From: Microlunatus phosphovorus NM-1
Lineage (GTDB): Bacteria; Actinomycetota; Actinomycetes; Propionibacteriales; Propionibacteriaceae
Direction of reading: 5' to 3'
Assembly (NCBI RefSeq): GCF_000270245.1
Contig: NC_015635.1
Span: 3,286,001 to 3,350,000 of the forward strand
DNA length: 64,000 nucleotides
The notes beneath the pieces were generated by a model. That model searched no databases and had not been told where the DNA came from. It was given only the letters and a program-made list of their open reading frames with translations. The position numbers were made by a program, and so were the translations under genes. Shown one piece after another: positions 52,208-61,395 of the stretch. Position 1 is the stretch's first letter, and the number at the start of each line of letters is the position of its first letter.

Positions 52208-53008
52208 ATGACCGAATCCCCGAATATTCCCGACTACACGAGACTGTTCCGGCTCGACGGTCGCAAGGTGGTCGTGGTGGGTGGCGGGAGTGGGCTCGGT
52301 CGGGCCGCGAGCATCGCGCTGGCTCAGTACGGGGCGAAACTGGTGGTCGCCGACGTGAACGCCCAAGGCGTCGCCGACACCGTCGCCCAGATCGAGTCAG
52401 TGGGCCTGACCGCCGAGTCCGCGGTGGTCGACGTGACCAACAGCCAGGCGGTCAACGATCTCGCCACCGCCCATCCGGACACCGAGGTGCTGGTGGCCAC
52501 GCCCGGCATCAATGTCCGCAAGCAGGTGCTGAACACCACCGATGACGAGTTCGACCGGGTCATCGACGTCAGTCTCAAGGGCACCTACCGACTGGCCAAA
52601 GCCTTCGGCCCTTTGATGGCCGCGCGAGGCAAGGGCAGCATCATCAACTTCTCCAGCTTCCGGGCTGTGGTCGTCGAGCCCGGCCAGGGTCTGTACGCGG
52701 CAGCCAAGGCCGGTGTGCTGCAACTGACCAAGGTGCTGGCGGCTGAGCTCGGACCCTCCGGCGTCCGGGTGAACGCGCTCGCCCCGGGCCCGTTCGAGAC
52801 GCCACTGACCGAGCAGATCAAGTCCGATCCGGCCTGGCACGGCGCCTATGCCGACAAGACAGCCCTCAAGCGCTGGGCGACCCCGGACGAGATCGTCGGC
52901 GCCATCGTGTTCCTCGCCTCCGATGCCTCCACCTTCGTCACCGGCACCCTGCAACTGGTCGAGGGCGGCTGGATCGCGGTCGACGGCCGCTTCGCGCCCA
53001 AGGTGTAG
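52208..53008 (+). CDS. SDR-family oxidoreductase
   Basis: 266 residues from ATG 52208. Cofactor motif VVVVGGGSGLGRAASIAL (residues 21-38), catalytic Ser in IINFSSFRA, and YAAAKAG (Tyr and Lys of the active site). Classic short-chain dehydrogenase of the 3-ketoacyl/gluconate type, NAD(P)-dependent, cytoplasmic. The structural Asn in VATPGINVRKQ is shifted from the usual NNAG to TPGIN, a common variant. AAAGGG seven bases ahead of the ATG. Converges on the molybdoenzyme gene 11 bp away; it may act on a product of that cluster. Confidence 0.92.
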   Translation: MTESPNIPDYTRLFRLDGRKVVVVGGGSGLGRAASIALAQYGAKLVVADVNAQGVADTVAQIESVGLTAESAVVDVTNSQAVNDLATAHPDTEVLVATPGINVRKQVLNTTDDEFDRVIDVSLKGTYRLAKAFGPLMAARGKGSIINFSSFRAVVVEPGQGLYAAAKAGVLQLTKVLAAELGPSGVRVNALAPGPFETPLTEQIKSDPAWHGAYADKTALKRWATPDEIVGAIVFLASDASTFVTGTLQLVEGGWIAVDGRFAPKV

Positions 53009-53019
53009 TCACTCCGAGG

Positions 53020-55191
53020 TCACTCGCCCACGCCCGCAGTGACACCGGCCGGCACACCATGCGGATCCACCCAAGGAACATCCGGACCGGCCTTCTCGAT
53101 CCGGACCAACAGACTCTGCGCGGTGGCGCCCTGGGCAAGTCGCGAGGTGCCGACATCGCGGGCCAGCACGTTCGGGTTGCCGTGCAATTCGGGACTCCCA
53201 GGAACGCTCGGATCAGCAGGCGTATACCAAGCGCCGGTGGCCAGCAGGGCCACGCCGGGCATCACATCGGCGCTGAGCCGAGCACCGGCGTACAGCTCTC
53301 CGCGCTCGTTCCAGACCCGGATCAGGTCGCCGTCCTGGATGCCACGGATCTCCGCATCCCGAAGGTTCATGGTGCAGGGCTCTCGGCCGGCGATCTTGGA
53401 GTCGATACTGACCGCACCCATGTCGAGCTGGCTGTGCAGTCGGGTAGCCGGCTGAGGTGACAGCAGGTGCAGCAGCACGGTTGCCGGCGCGGTCGAGCCC
53501 AGCCACTCGTACGGTTCGAGCCAGCTGGGATGGCCGGGGCAGTCGTCATACCCGAAGGAAGCGATGGTCTCGGAGAAGATCTCGATTCGGCCGGACGGCG
53601 TCGACAACGGATGGCTTACAGGATCGTGCCGGAACTCCGCGAACGGCGGGATCGACTCCCCCACAGGAAACTCGAAGAACCCAGCCGCCCAGAACGTGTC
53701 GAAGTCGGGCATCGCGCAGCCATGCTCCGCCGCCGAGGATCGAGCTTTGTCATACATCCACCGCAGCGCCTCCGCATCGTCGCGCCCATCGGTGTACTCC
53801 TGCCATACCCCGAGCCGCTTGGCCAGATCGGCCAGGATCACCCGGTCGTTGCGGGCCTGTCCCTGCGGATCGATGCTGCGTTTCATCGCGACCACGAACC
53901 GCTCCTTGGAGCCGGCGGCGATGTCGTCGCGTTCGAGCGTGGTGGTCGCCGGCAGCACGATGTCGGCCATCCGCGCCGTCGGAGTCCACCACGAGTCGTG
54001 CACGACGACGGTCCCCGGCCGCTGCCAAGCCTCGGCCAACCGATTGAGATCTTGGTGATGGTGGAACGGATTGCCCCCGGCCCAGTAGATGAGATCGATC
54101 TTCGGATACGTATAGCTCGCACCGTTGAACTCATAGCCCTCGCCCGGATGTAGCAGCATGTCGGTCAGCCGAGCCGCCGGCACGTCGCTGTCGATCGGAT
54201 TCGGCCGTGCCTGGAAGGCCGGGGTGCCGAAGGACCGCGCCACGCTGCCGACGCCGCCGGTGGACCCGTACCCGAAGCCGAATCCGCCGCCCGGCAGTCC
54301 GATCTGACCAAGGGCAGCGGCAAGCGCGATGATCGCCCAGTACGGCTGCTCGCCGTGATCGGCCCGCTGCAGCGCCCAGGTCCCGGTGATCAAGGTACGG
54401 CCGTGGCTGATCCGCTGGACCAGGGACTCGATGGTCTCGACGAGGCGACCGATCACGGCCAGGATGAGCGCAGTGTCGGTGTTGGGCCGGATCGGCAGCC
54501 AACTCACGGCAGAGTGCTCCGGGGCGTCGCTGCGGACCGGGTTGACGTTGATCAGCTGGGTGCCGGAGGCCAGCACGGACTCCAGCCCGAGACGGGCGCT
54601 GTGCGCGCCGACCCCACCCGATTCCAACTGGACGTTCTTGGCTGGGAAGCCGCCGAACATCAGCAGGGTGTCGGTGTGCTCGGCGAGCTCGGTCCAAGTC
54701 GAGGCATGCTTCTCCACCATCCTGGCATCCCCGAGGACGTGCGGCAGGATCCCGTCGGCCGCGCCGTAGCTGTAGTTGGAGACCTGTCCTGTGTAGCCGC
54801 CGGTGCAAGCCAGGAAGTGCTTGAGCTGGGTCTTGGCGTGATGCAGCCGTCCCGCACTCGACCAGCCGTACGAGCCGCCGAAGATGGCCGCCGGGCCGCT
54901 CTCCCGGTAGACCCGCCGCAACGTGTCCGCCACCAGATCGAGGGCTTCGTCCCAGTCGATCTCGACGAACGGATCCGCACCGCGCCGCCCCGGACGACCC
55001 TCCAGCCAGGTCTTTCGCACCGCCGGCCTGGTGACCCGATTGGTGGCATGGACCACGCCCGGGATCGAGGTCAGCAGGGGTGACGGGTCCGGGTCTGCCT
55101 CGAACGGCTCGGCACCGATCAACCGGCCCGCCTCAACCCGGGGCCGGTACGCACCCCAGTGCGCGCTGTGGATCGGCCGTCGAGGACTCAT
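53020..55191 (-). CDS. BisC/DMSO-reductase-type molybdopterin oxidoreductase
   Basis: 723 residues from ATG 55191 (MSPRRPIHSAHWGAYRPRV), with AGGAGGG eight bases ahead; more codons are open upstream but run into the preceding gene. There is no N-terminal cysteine cluster and no Tat signal, as in cytoplasmic biotin- or methionine-sulfoxide reductases. The Mo-serine is expected in GGSYGWSSAGRLHHAK; NYSYGAADGILPHVLG and SQLDMGAVSIDSKIAGREPC are cofactor-binding blocks. It should reduce S- or N-oxides with the bis-MGD cofactor. Its start overlaps the end of the aconitase X gene by 59 bp, so both are one operon. Confidence 0.9.
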   Translation of the reverse strand: MSPRRPIHSAHWGAYRPRVEAGRLIGAEPFEADPDPSPLLTSIPGVVHATNRVTRPAVRKTWLEGRPGRRGADPFVEIDWDEALDLVADTLRRVYRESGPAAIFGGSYGWSSAGRLHHAKTQLKHFLACTGGYTGQVSNYSYGAADGILPHVLGDARMVEKHASTWTELAEHTDTLLMFGGFPAKNVQLESGGVGAHSARLGLESVLASGTQLINVNPVRSDAPEHSAVSWLPIRPNTDTALILAVIGRLVETIESLVQRISHGRTLITGTWALQRADHGEQPYWAIIALAAALGQIGLPGGGFGFGYGSTGGVGSVARSFGTPAFQARPNPIDSDVPAARLTDMLLHPGEGYEFNGASYTYPKIDLIYWAGGNPFHHHQDLNRLAEAWQRPGTVVVHDSWWTPTARMADIVLPATTTLERDDIAAGSKERFVVAMKRSIDPQGQARNDRVILADLAKRLGVWQEYTDGRDDAEALRWMYDKARSSAAEHGCAMPDFDTFWAAGFFEFPVGESIPPFAEFRHDPVSHPLSTPSGRIEIFSETIASFGYDDCPGHPSWLEPYEWLGSTAPATVLLHLLSPQPATRLHSQLDMGAVSIDSKIAGREPCTMNLRDAEIRGIQDGDLIRVWNERGELYAGARLSADVMPGVALLATGAWYTPADPSVPGSPELHGNPNVLARDVGTSRLAQGATAQSLLVRIEKAGPDVPWVDPHGVPAGVTAGVGE

Positions 55192-56983
55192 CGCTCGTGC
55201 CCTCCTCCCTCTCGGATCGTAGCCATCCCGGCAGTTCATCCGGTACGCGTCCGGTGCAGGCGGCCTCAACACAATCCCGCAGGCTGCGCAGGTGCATGCC
55301 GCGACCCAGTCCGGCAGCCCCATAGTGCGCATACTTGCCCGAGTTGGTGGCGATGGTGCGTGCGGCCGGTGGGATGAGCGGCTCCTTGATGAAGCACCAA
55401 CAGGTGTCGTTGATGACCGAGCCACCGAACTGCTCGATGGCCTGTACGTGACCGGCAGCCCGAGCCTGCGCGTAGACCTCGCGTCCGCAGGTGACGATCA
55501 TCGGCACCTGCGGATCCTTGCCCCGGCCGGCAACCAGCCCGGCGAGGGTGGCCAGCTCGGTCAGCGAGAAGTGCGGATTGCCGAGCGACACCAGGTCGAT
55601 CTCGGGCTCGGTCGAGCTGTTGAGCTCGAGCCAGGTCTCCCGCAAGGCGGTTGCGTTCACGACGAACCGCTGCGCCGGGGGCACCCCACCGGTGGCCTGC
55701 TCCAGGGTCCTCGCCTCCGGTGTCACACCGACCAGGTGGAACATCGCCGCCGCCGAGGTCGTCGCGAAGGCCGCGCCGAAGGCCTTCAGATCATCACGGG
55801 AGACCGGATACGTCTCGAGGCCGCAGACCACCGGGATGTCGTTGGGCGCGAGCTTGCCGACGTGATAGCCCAGGGTCGGGAAGAGGGCATCGTCGATCTG
55901 CTCGAGCGGCTCGAGCTCGATGACCACGGTGGCGCGCCGTTCGGCGTCGAGATGCGCTCCGGCCAACGGAGCCCGACCGGTGATCGCGATCAGGATGTCC
56001 AGATAGTCCGGGTATTTCATGGTGCGCGCCCCGATGACCGAGTTCGCGAACTGCACCACATTCGACTCGGCGGTCGCGATCTGCTGGCCGAACTGCGCGA
56101 AGCCGGCCGACAGATAGGGCGCGCAGGTGTATGTCGGCCGCACCCCCATCTGCACGTACGCATCGGCCAGTTGCTCCGACGGATCGCCCATCGTCGCCGG
56201 CACGCCAAGGTCTCGCCAGTGGTGACGATCCACGCAGATGGCGTTCATCGTCGTCGGCACTCGCACCTGCGCGCCAAGATCGCGGAGCGCGACCGCGTAC
56301 GCCAGGCTGCCCGGCCCTTGGTAGAACACCCCGTCAACGTGCGCCGACTCGACGTCGATCAGTTCGGTCGCGCCCTCCAGTTCGGCGGCCCGCAGCACGA
56401 TCCGCATCGCTACCTGGGCCGCTTCGCCGAAGTCCCCGTCGAGCAACTGTTGATCCAGTTCGGAGAGTCGCACCGCTGAGTCGATCTGCTCCGCCGCGAC
56501 CGTCTCGGAACCCGACTGGCCGGGGTCAACCCAGGTGTCAAGGTGGATCGCACCATCGACGACGCTCGCCGCCCCCAACGAGCGCAAGACCGAAAAGTCC
56601 ACCGGGTCGAGGCGGACGACCGGGATGGTCCGATCGAACAGCTCGCTGGCGATGACCACACCGAGGGTCAGGATCGACTCCCGCTGGCTGAACACCAGAG
56701 CCGCCGGCGCGGTCCCGCCGAGCAACATCTCGAAGATCGCGCCGCTCCCGCTGCACGAGCCACGGCCGCTCGGTAGGGCCAGGATCTTCCCGCTGACGCA
56801 CTGGCCGTGGAGCGGGTGATGCGTGTCGATGACGACGCCGGAGACCGGATCGACACCGCCCCAGAAGCTCAGCGGGACCTCACTGGACAAGACCTCGCCG
56901 GTGGCCGATCCCGAGACCAGACACTCGCCGAGCAGACTGCCCAACGTCCCGTCCGGATGGTGCTGGATCTCCGCTCGGGTCAC
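55133..56983 (-). CDS. aconitase X (AcnX) with fused swivel (DUF126) domain
   Basis: 616 residues. The first 150 form the DUF126 swivel domain with GRGSCSGSG near 73-81, where the Ser acts at the active site. The remainder is the AcnX catalytic domain: ESAHVDGVFYQGPGSLAYAV, RPTYTCAPYL, ESNVVQFANSVIGARTMKYP and the Cys-containing INDTCWCFIKEPLI near the end, followed by NSGKYAHYG. Bacterial AcnX enzymes are best known as cis-3-hydroxy-L-proline dehydratases; archaeal ones dehydrate phosphomevalonate. The actual substrate here is open. GTG start. Neighbours are a molybdoenzyme downstream and a divergent DasR-like regulator. Confidence 0.88.
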   Translation of the reverse strand: MTRAEIQHHPDGTLGSLLGECLVSGSATGEVLSSEVPLSFWGGVDPVSGVVIDTHHPLHGQCVSGKILALPSGRGSCSGSGAIFEMLLGGTAPAALVFSQRESILTLGVVIASELFDRTIPVVRLDPVDFSVLRSLGAASVVDGAIHLDTWVDPGQSGSETVAAEQIDSAVRLSELDQQLLDGDFGEAAQVAMRIVLRAAELEGATELIDVESAHVDGVFYQGPGSLAYAVALRDLGAQVRVPTTMNAICVDRHHWRDLGVPATMGDPSEQLADAYVQMGVRPTYTCAPYLSAGFAQFGQQIATAESNVVQFANSVIGARTMKYPDYLDILIAITGRAPLAGAHLDAERRATVVIELEPLEQIDDALFPTLGYHVGKLAPNDIPVVCGLETYPVSRDDLKAFGAAFATTSAAAMFHLVGVTPEARTLEQATGGVPPAQRFVVNATALRETWLELNSSTEPEIDLVSLGNPHFSLTELATLAGLVAGRGKDPQVPMIVTCGREVYAQARAAGHVQAIEQFGGSVINDTCWCFIKEPLIPPAARTIATNSGKYAHYGAAGLGRGMHLRSLRDCVEAACTGRVPDELPGWLRSEREEGTSDESSTADPQRALGCVPAPG

Positions 56984-57079
56984 GGGAGCCCAGATTACCT
57001 CCGGCCATCAGCACACCAGGCCAACGCCGACCCTCGGCTCCGGCCGAGGAGACCTAGTCGTCAGCCGACCGCGCCATCG

Positions 57080-57095
57080 AAAGGTGTAGACCAAT
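57080..57095 (+). promoter_or_regulatory. dre-like operator upstream of the DasR-like gene
   Basis: AAAGGTGTAGACCAAT matches 12 of 16 positions of the DasR-responsive element A(C/G)TGGTCTAGACCA(C/G)T; the core GGTGTAGACC is a near-perfect palindrome. It ends 16 bases before the ATG, suggesting autoregulation and possibly control of the divergent acnX operon. Confidence 0.6.
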
Positions 57096-57111
57096 CGGTA
57101 GAGTTGCGACC

Positions 57112-57831
57112 ATGAGCAGCGCGCCGGTCAAAGTGCCTCGGTACTACACGGTGAAGACCCAGATCGCCGAGCTCATCGACGGCGCGGCGCCGGGGACCGC
57201 GCTGCCCACCGAACGCGAACTGGCGGTGCGGTTCGACACCTCCCGCACCACGGTGCGCCAGGCGCTGGCAGAGCTGGTGGTCGACGGTCGGCTGGAACGT
57301 ACGCAGGGCAGCGGCACCTTCGTGGCCGAGCCGAAGATCGTGCAGGTCCGCCAACTCAACTCCTATACCGAGGATCTGCGTCAGCAGGGCCGCAACCCGT
57401 CCAGCACCGTGCTGTCGGTGACCAGGGAGCGGGCTTCGGAGACCGTCGCGGCGAATCTGGCTCTGCAGCCCGGCGACGCGGTCCACCGTATCGAGCGACT
57501 GCGCGGCGTCGGCGGCGAGCCGTTGGCCCACGAGGTGGCGTGGCTGCCCGGTTCGCTCCCCCGGCTACGGCAAGAGCTCGAGCGACGCGGCTCGCTCTAC
57601 CAGACCATGCGTGAGGTGTACGGAATCGAGCTCAGCCGCGCCGAAGACACCGTCGAGACCGCATTGGCCGGGCCGCTGGAGGCGCAGCTGCTGTCGGTCG
57701 ACGTCGGGCTGCCGATGCTGCTCATCCATCGCACCGCCTACGACGCAGCCGGAAGACCAATCGAGTGGACCCGATCGGTCTTCCGCGGCGACCGTTTTCG
57801 CTTCGTCGCCGTCAGCTCCTTGGACTCATGA
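57112..57831 (+). CDS. DasR-like GntR/UTRA transcriptional regulator
   Basis: 239 residues. The winged helix (LPTERELAVRFDTSRTTVRQ, then ALAELVVDGRLERTQGSGTF) and the UTRA domain (LNSYTEDLRQQGRNPSSTVL; PMLLIHRTAYDAAGRPIEWT) align closely with Streptomyces DasR along the whole chain as I recall it. DasR senses aminosugar phosphates and represses GlcNAc uptake and chitin genes. A dre-like site precedes the gene. Here it diverges from the aconitase X operon, not a PTS or nag cluster, so it may have a different ligand. Confidence 0.88.
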   Translation: MSSAPVKVPRYYTVKTQIAELIDGAAPGTALPTERELAVRFDTSRTTVRQALAELVVDGRLERTQGSGTFVAEPKIVQVRQLNSYTEDLRQQGRNPSSTVLSVTRERASETVAANLALQPGDAVHRIERLRGVGGEPLAHEVAWLPGSLPRLRQELERRGSLYQTMREVYGIELSRAEDTVETALAGPLEAQLLSVDVGLPMLLIHRTAYDAAGRPIEWTRSVFRGDRFRFVAVSSLDS

Positions 57832-57893
57832 CGGCCGCCCTGCGGCCTGCGTACTCCCGGAAATCCCGGTGAAGCCGCTCTACCTTGGAATGC

Positions 57894-59336
57894 TCAGTTG
57901 GACACGCCGGCCGAAGAGGAACCGAACCCGTCACCGGTTTCCGGTCTGCCCGCCTGCTGCTTCCAGGTCGCCTGCCAGACCACCGGCAGCTGGTCCGGAC
58001 CGGAGGACCGGTACAGATAGACCCGGCCGCCGTGCACCCCGGGCGCGCCGATGGCGAGACCGGACTGCGGCGAAGCGATGCTGGTGCCGAAGGCCGCCCC
58101 GGTCGCGGGCGTCGGTGCGGTGAGCAACTGATACTGCCCGGTGAACGAGAACGGGAAATCGTCGTCTGGTGTCGGTTCGTTCACGCCGATGGCCGTCACG
58201 CTGCCGGCCCGCCCATGACCGCCGATCGTGTCGCCCGGTGCGCCGACCAACACATCCTGAGGCACCCACGCGGTGTCGTCGACGTAGAACCCCAGTTCCG
58301 ACAGCGTCGCGCCGAACTGCGCGCCGGCTCGGGGCGCGCCCGGCACTCCGTCGCGACCCGCCACGATCTCGACCGGCTGGAAGCCGGGATTGTCCGCCCA
58401 GCTGCCGTAGTAGTAGCGGACCACGGCTCCGGCGCCGGCCGCACCGTTCACCGCCTGCCCGGGCACCCCGACCCAGCGCCTGGTCAGCGCGGCACCGAAG
58501 TGGTTGCCGGCCGTCGGCTCACCGGCGATTCCCGGGCTCGCCTGGGTCAGCAGGGTGGCCTTCTGCGGCTTGCCGCCGCCGGGGAAGTAGGACTCGAGTA
58601 CGGCACCGGCGCCGGCCTTCCCCGCAACCGTCCGGCCCGGCGCGCCCACGGCATAACTGCCGACGACCGACGCCCCGAGCTGATCACCGGTGCCCGGTGA
58701 GCCGGGGATGCCCTTCGTCGCCAGGGTCACCTGCCGCGGGTGGGTCAGTTTGCCGCGCACGTACGGCAGATCGACGAACGCGCCGGCGTTCTTGTGCCCG
58801 GACACCTCCTTGCCCGGCGCACCGATGCGCAGCACGTAGGCGTGGTCGCCCAGATAGCCCTCGGTTCCCAGCGCGGCCCCGAAACGAGCCCCGGTCGAGG
58901 CCGCACCCGGCACGCCCTTCGAGACTTGGGTGAGCAGCTTCCCGAACCTCAGCCCCTTCCTGGAGCCGTAGAACAGCGCCACCCCGCCGGCGTCCTTGTG
59001 ACCGTTGACGTCGAGACCTGGCACACCGACGGCGACGTCCTCGTACTCGTCGGCGTTGAAATAGCCGCGGACGACGCTGGTCCCGAAGCCGTCGTGGGCG
59101 TGCGCCTTCGGCAGTTTCAACGCTTGTGGTTGGTGGGTGAGCAGACAGCTGTAGCGCACCTCGACCACCCCGGCGCCACGCTTCTTGCCGATCGCCTCGC
59201 CCGGCACCCCGATGACACCATCGAGTTGCGACGAGGCCTCACACCTCGGCTTCGCCGCGGCCGACGGCAGCAGGGCCGCTGGACCGGCCGCCGCCACGGC
59301 GAGCGGCAGACTGAGGGCCACACCCCAAGTGACCAT
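57894..59336 (-). CDS. secreted FG-GAP repeat (integrin-like propeller) protein
   Basis: 480 residues. A hydrophobic N-terminus (SLPLAVAAAGPAALLPSAAA) serves as signal peptide, though without basic residues before it, so the start codon may be elsewhere. About seven FG-GAP units follow, each with a (V/I)GxPG...GxxxAG core (AVGVPGLDVNGHKDAGGVAL, VGAPGKTVAGKAGAGAV-like). The repeats also carry a GAxFGAAL element between blades. It is a surface or secreted beta-propeller probably binding calcium or ligands; no enzyme domain is attached. Alone between the regulator and the nitronate monooxygenase. Confidence 0.8.
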   Translation of the reverse strand: MVTWGVALSLPLAVAAAGPAALLPSAAAKPRCEASSQLDGVIGVPGEAIGKKRGAGVVEVRYSCLLTHQPQALKLPKAHAHDGFGTSVVRGYFNADEYEDVAVGVPGLDVNGHKDAGGVALFYGSRKGLRFGKLLTQVSKGVPGAASTGARFGAALGTEGYLGDHAYVLRIGAPGKEVSGHKNAGAFVDLPYVRGKLTHPRQVTLATKGIPGSPGTGDQLGASVVGSYAVGAPGRTVAGKAGAGAVLESYFPGGGKPQKATLLTQASPGIAGEPTAGNHFGAALTRRWVGVPGQAVNGAAGAGAVVRYYYGSWADNPGFQPVEIVAGRDGVPGAPRAGAQFGATLSELGFYVDDTAWVPQDVLVGAPGDTIGGHGRAGSVTAIGVNEPTPDDDFPFSFTGQYQLLTAPTPATGAAFGTSIASPQSGLAIGAPGVHGGRVYLYRSSGPDQLPVVWQATWKQQAGRPETGDGFGSSSAGVSN

Positions 59337-59446
59337 GAACGGACTGGACGAGTTCGTGCCATGACATTTCCCCCTCGTGGCTCGGATTACCTGGACCGTA
59401 GGTCCGCATAGCCGGCCTGAGGCAGGACAAATGTCAGGGATCGGCC

Positions 59447-60361
59447 TCAGGGAGTCAGCATGGCCACCACGTCGGCCGCCGACAGCCCGTCCCGTAGGTG
59501 TCCGACGCCGACGCCGGCATTGACCGACTGCTCGGCGGGATCGTCACGAGTGATCGCAGCCCGCAACTCGGCTCCGGCCAGTTCTTCATCGAACGGCGGA
59601 GGCTGGTCGTGCCAGCGGGCCGTGAACCGATTGGCGAGCACTCGCTCAGGAATGTCCGGTGGCCACGAATAGCCGAGCGCACGGTCGAACACCCTGGTCA
59701 GGACCGTGTCGGATCCCGTGGCGGCCAACAACGCCTGCCGCGCACCGGGGGTGGTGAGCGCCTCGGTCGTCAGCAGGAAGGCGGTGCCGACCCAGACCGC
59801 AGCCGCACCCAAGGCCCGCACCCGACGTACGTCCTCGGCGTCCGAGATCGCGCCCGCGGCCAGCACCGGGCGATCGGTCACCGAAAGCACACTGACCAAG
59901 AGCTCATCACGCGAGGACAGTGGCCGACCATGACCGCCCCCCTCCAGCCCACGCGCCACGAGCACGTCGACGCCCGCATCGTGTGCCACGCGGGCCTCAG
60001 CCACGTCGGCGACCTGGGTGACCGTCGGAATCCCTGCCGCCCGAGCCCTGGCAACCCAGTCGAAGTCGGAGCCGAAGGACACCGACAGCAGCGCCGGCCG
60101 CGCGTCGATCGCGACGTCGAACATCTCGGGGTTGCCGCGGGCGACCCAGTCGACCATGCCGATGCCGACCCGGGCACCGGCCGGCACCAGAGCCAGTTCT
60201 CGCTGGAGTGCCTCAGCGGTTCCCGAGGATCCCATGCCGATCATCCCCAGGCCGCCGGCGGCCGAGACCGCTGCCGCGAGCCGCCCGCCGGCAGCTCCGC
60301 CCATCGGGGCGTTGACCACGGGCACGCGAAGGCCCAGCTGCGCTTTCCAGTCGTCCTGCAC
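59447..60361 (-). CDS. nitronate monooxygenase (2-nitropropane dioxygenase family)
   Basis: 304 residues, FMN TIM-barrel. PVVNAPMGGAAGGRLAAAVS at the N-terminus, GLGMIGMGSSG, the FMN-phosphate region VLAAGAISDAEDVRRV and GAAAVWVGTAFLLTTEA; the catalytic histidine is in LEGGGHGRPLSS. It oxidises alkyl nitronates (propionate-3-nitronate) and protects the cell. It stands in a minus-strand group with the CYTH and universal stress genes. Confidence 0.9.
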   Translation of the reverse strand: MQDDWKAQLGLRVPVVNAPMGGAAGGRLAAAVSAAGGLGMIGMGSSGTAEALQRELALVPAGARVGIGMVDWVARGNPEMFDVAIDARPALLSVSFGSDFDWVARARAAGIPTVTQVADVAEARVAHDAGVDVLVARGLEGGGHGRPLSSRDELLVSVLSVTDRPVLAAGAISDAEDVRRVRALGAAAVWVGTAFLLTTEALTTPGARQALLAATGSDTVLTRVFDRALGYSWPPDIPERVLANRFTARWHDQPPPFDEELAGAELRAAITRDDPAEQSVNAGVGVGHLRDGLSAADVVAMLTP

Positions 60362-60392
60362 TCTTCGACCCCACTCGATTCAGTTCGTCGGT

Positions 60393-60872
60393 TCAGTCCT
60401 TCGACCAGTGCGCGTACGGATGCGTGAACAGCTCCGCATTGGTGTAGCGGTGATCTGACGTCACGTTCTCACCCGCCCAGACCGGAACCTCCCACGGCGT
60501 GTCCTCCGCGGGCACCTCGAGCTCGGCCATGACCAGCCCGGCATTGGCGCCGGCGAACTCGTCGACGATCCAACCCGACCACTCGCCACCGAGCTCGTGG
60601 CGGGTCTTGGCGATGGCGACTCCGTCCGCAGGCATCGCCAGCAGCGCCCGCGCATCATCGGCGGGGATCTCGTACTCGTACTCCGGCCGTCCGATGCCGA
60701 CCTGCTTGCCCTTGATCGTCAGATAGCCGGTGGTGTCGTCCACCAGCCGCACCCGGATCGCCATGCCCGGCTTGGTGCAGAGATAGGCCTGGCTGAGTGA
60801 GCTGCTGGCCGTCACCGCAGCCCGCCATTCCTCGCTTCGGACCACCAGCTTGTGCTCGAACTCAGTGCCCAT
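60393..60872 (-). CDS. CYTH-domain protein
   Basis: 159 residues. The signature ExExK appears as EFEHKLVV at residues 4-11; AIRVRLVDDTTGYLTIKG, GIGRPEYEYEIP and VDEFAGANAGLVMAELEVP supply the acidic and basic tunnel residues. CYTH enzymes bind triphosphates and two metal ions (inorganic triphosphatase or, rarely, adenylate cyclase). The compact length without CHAD domain favours a triphosphatase-like role. It is 31 bp from the nitronate monooxygenase gene. Confidence 0.9.
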   Translation of the reverse strand: MGTEFEHKLVVRSEEWRAAVTASSSLSQAYLCTKPGMAIRVRLVDDTTGYLTIKGKQVGIGRPEYEYEIPADDARALLAMPADGVAIAKTRHELGGEWSGWIVDEFAGANAGLVMAELEVPAEDTPWEVPVWAGENVTSDHRYTNAELFTHPYAHWSKD

Positions 60873-60890
60873 GACGCAGCAGCGTACGCG

Positions 60891-61286
60891 TCAGTCGCTC
60901 GCCGCCTTGACCACCAGCACCGGCATCGGCGCGTCCAACAGCACCCGCTGGACGGTCGAACCGAGCAGCAGCTTGCCGACCGCGCTCCGCCGCCTGGAGC
61001 CGATCACCAGCAGCGACGCATCGATCTCGCTGGCCAGATCCACCAGTGCCCCGGCGACGCTGTGCCCCTCGGCGGCGGTGTGCACCTCGAGCGCGAGATC
61101 CGGATGATCGGCAAGGGCCTCGCGCACCCTGGCCTCGATCCCCGGTATCTCTGTGGACCGGTCCTCCAGACCCGGGACGATGTGCAGCACGGCCAGCGGC
61201 TCACCGTGCAACGCCGCCTCGGCCGCAGCCCTGCGCAGCGCCTCCTTGCCCTGGTCGGTGTCGCTGTGTGCGACGGCAACGGTCAT
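60891..61286 (-). CDS. universal stress protein (UspA family)
   Basis: 131 residues from ATG 61286, with AGGAGGACGAG just before it. The single Usp domain ends with VIGSRRRSAVGKLLLGSTVQRVLL. In the ATP motif (G-2x-G-9x-GS/T) the second glycine is replaced by arginine, while the GST part is kept, so nucleotide binding may be altered. Upstream codons to 61325 are open but not needed. Same strand and close to the CYTH gene. Confidence 0.88.
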   Translation of the reverse strand: MTVAVAHSDTDQGKEALRRAAAEAALHGEPLAVLHIVPGLEDRSTEIPGIEARVREALADHPDLALEVHTAAEGHSVAGALVDLASEIDASLLVIGSRRRSAVGKLLLGSTVQRVLLDAPMPVLVVKAASD

Positions 61287-61395
61287 CTCGTCCTCCTGGT
61301 CACCGGCGTGGCCCGACGCTAGCACGGGGACCCAGGTGTATCGATCCAGACAGGCTCGGTATTGTGCTGATGCCGAAGCAAAGGAGCTTTTTCAC

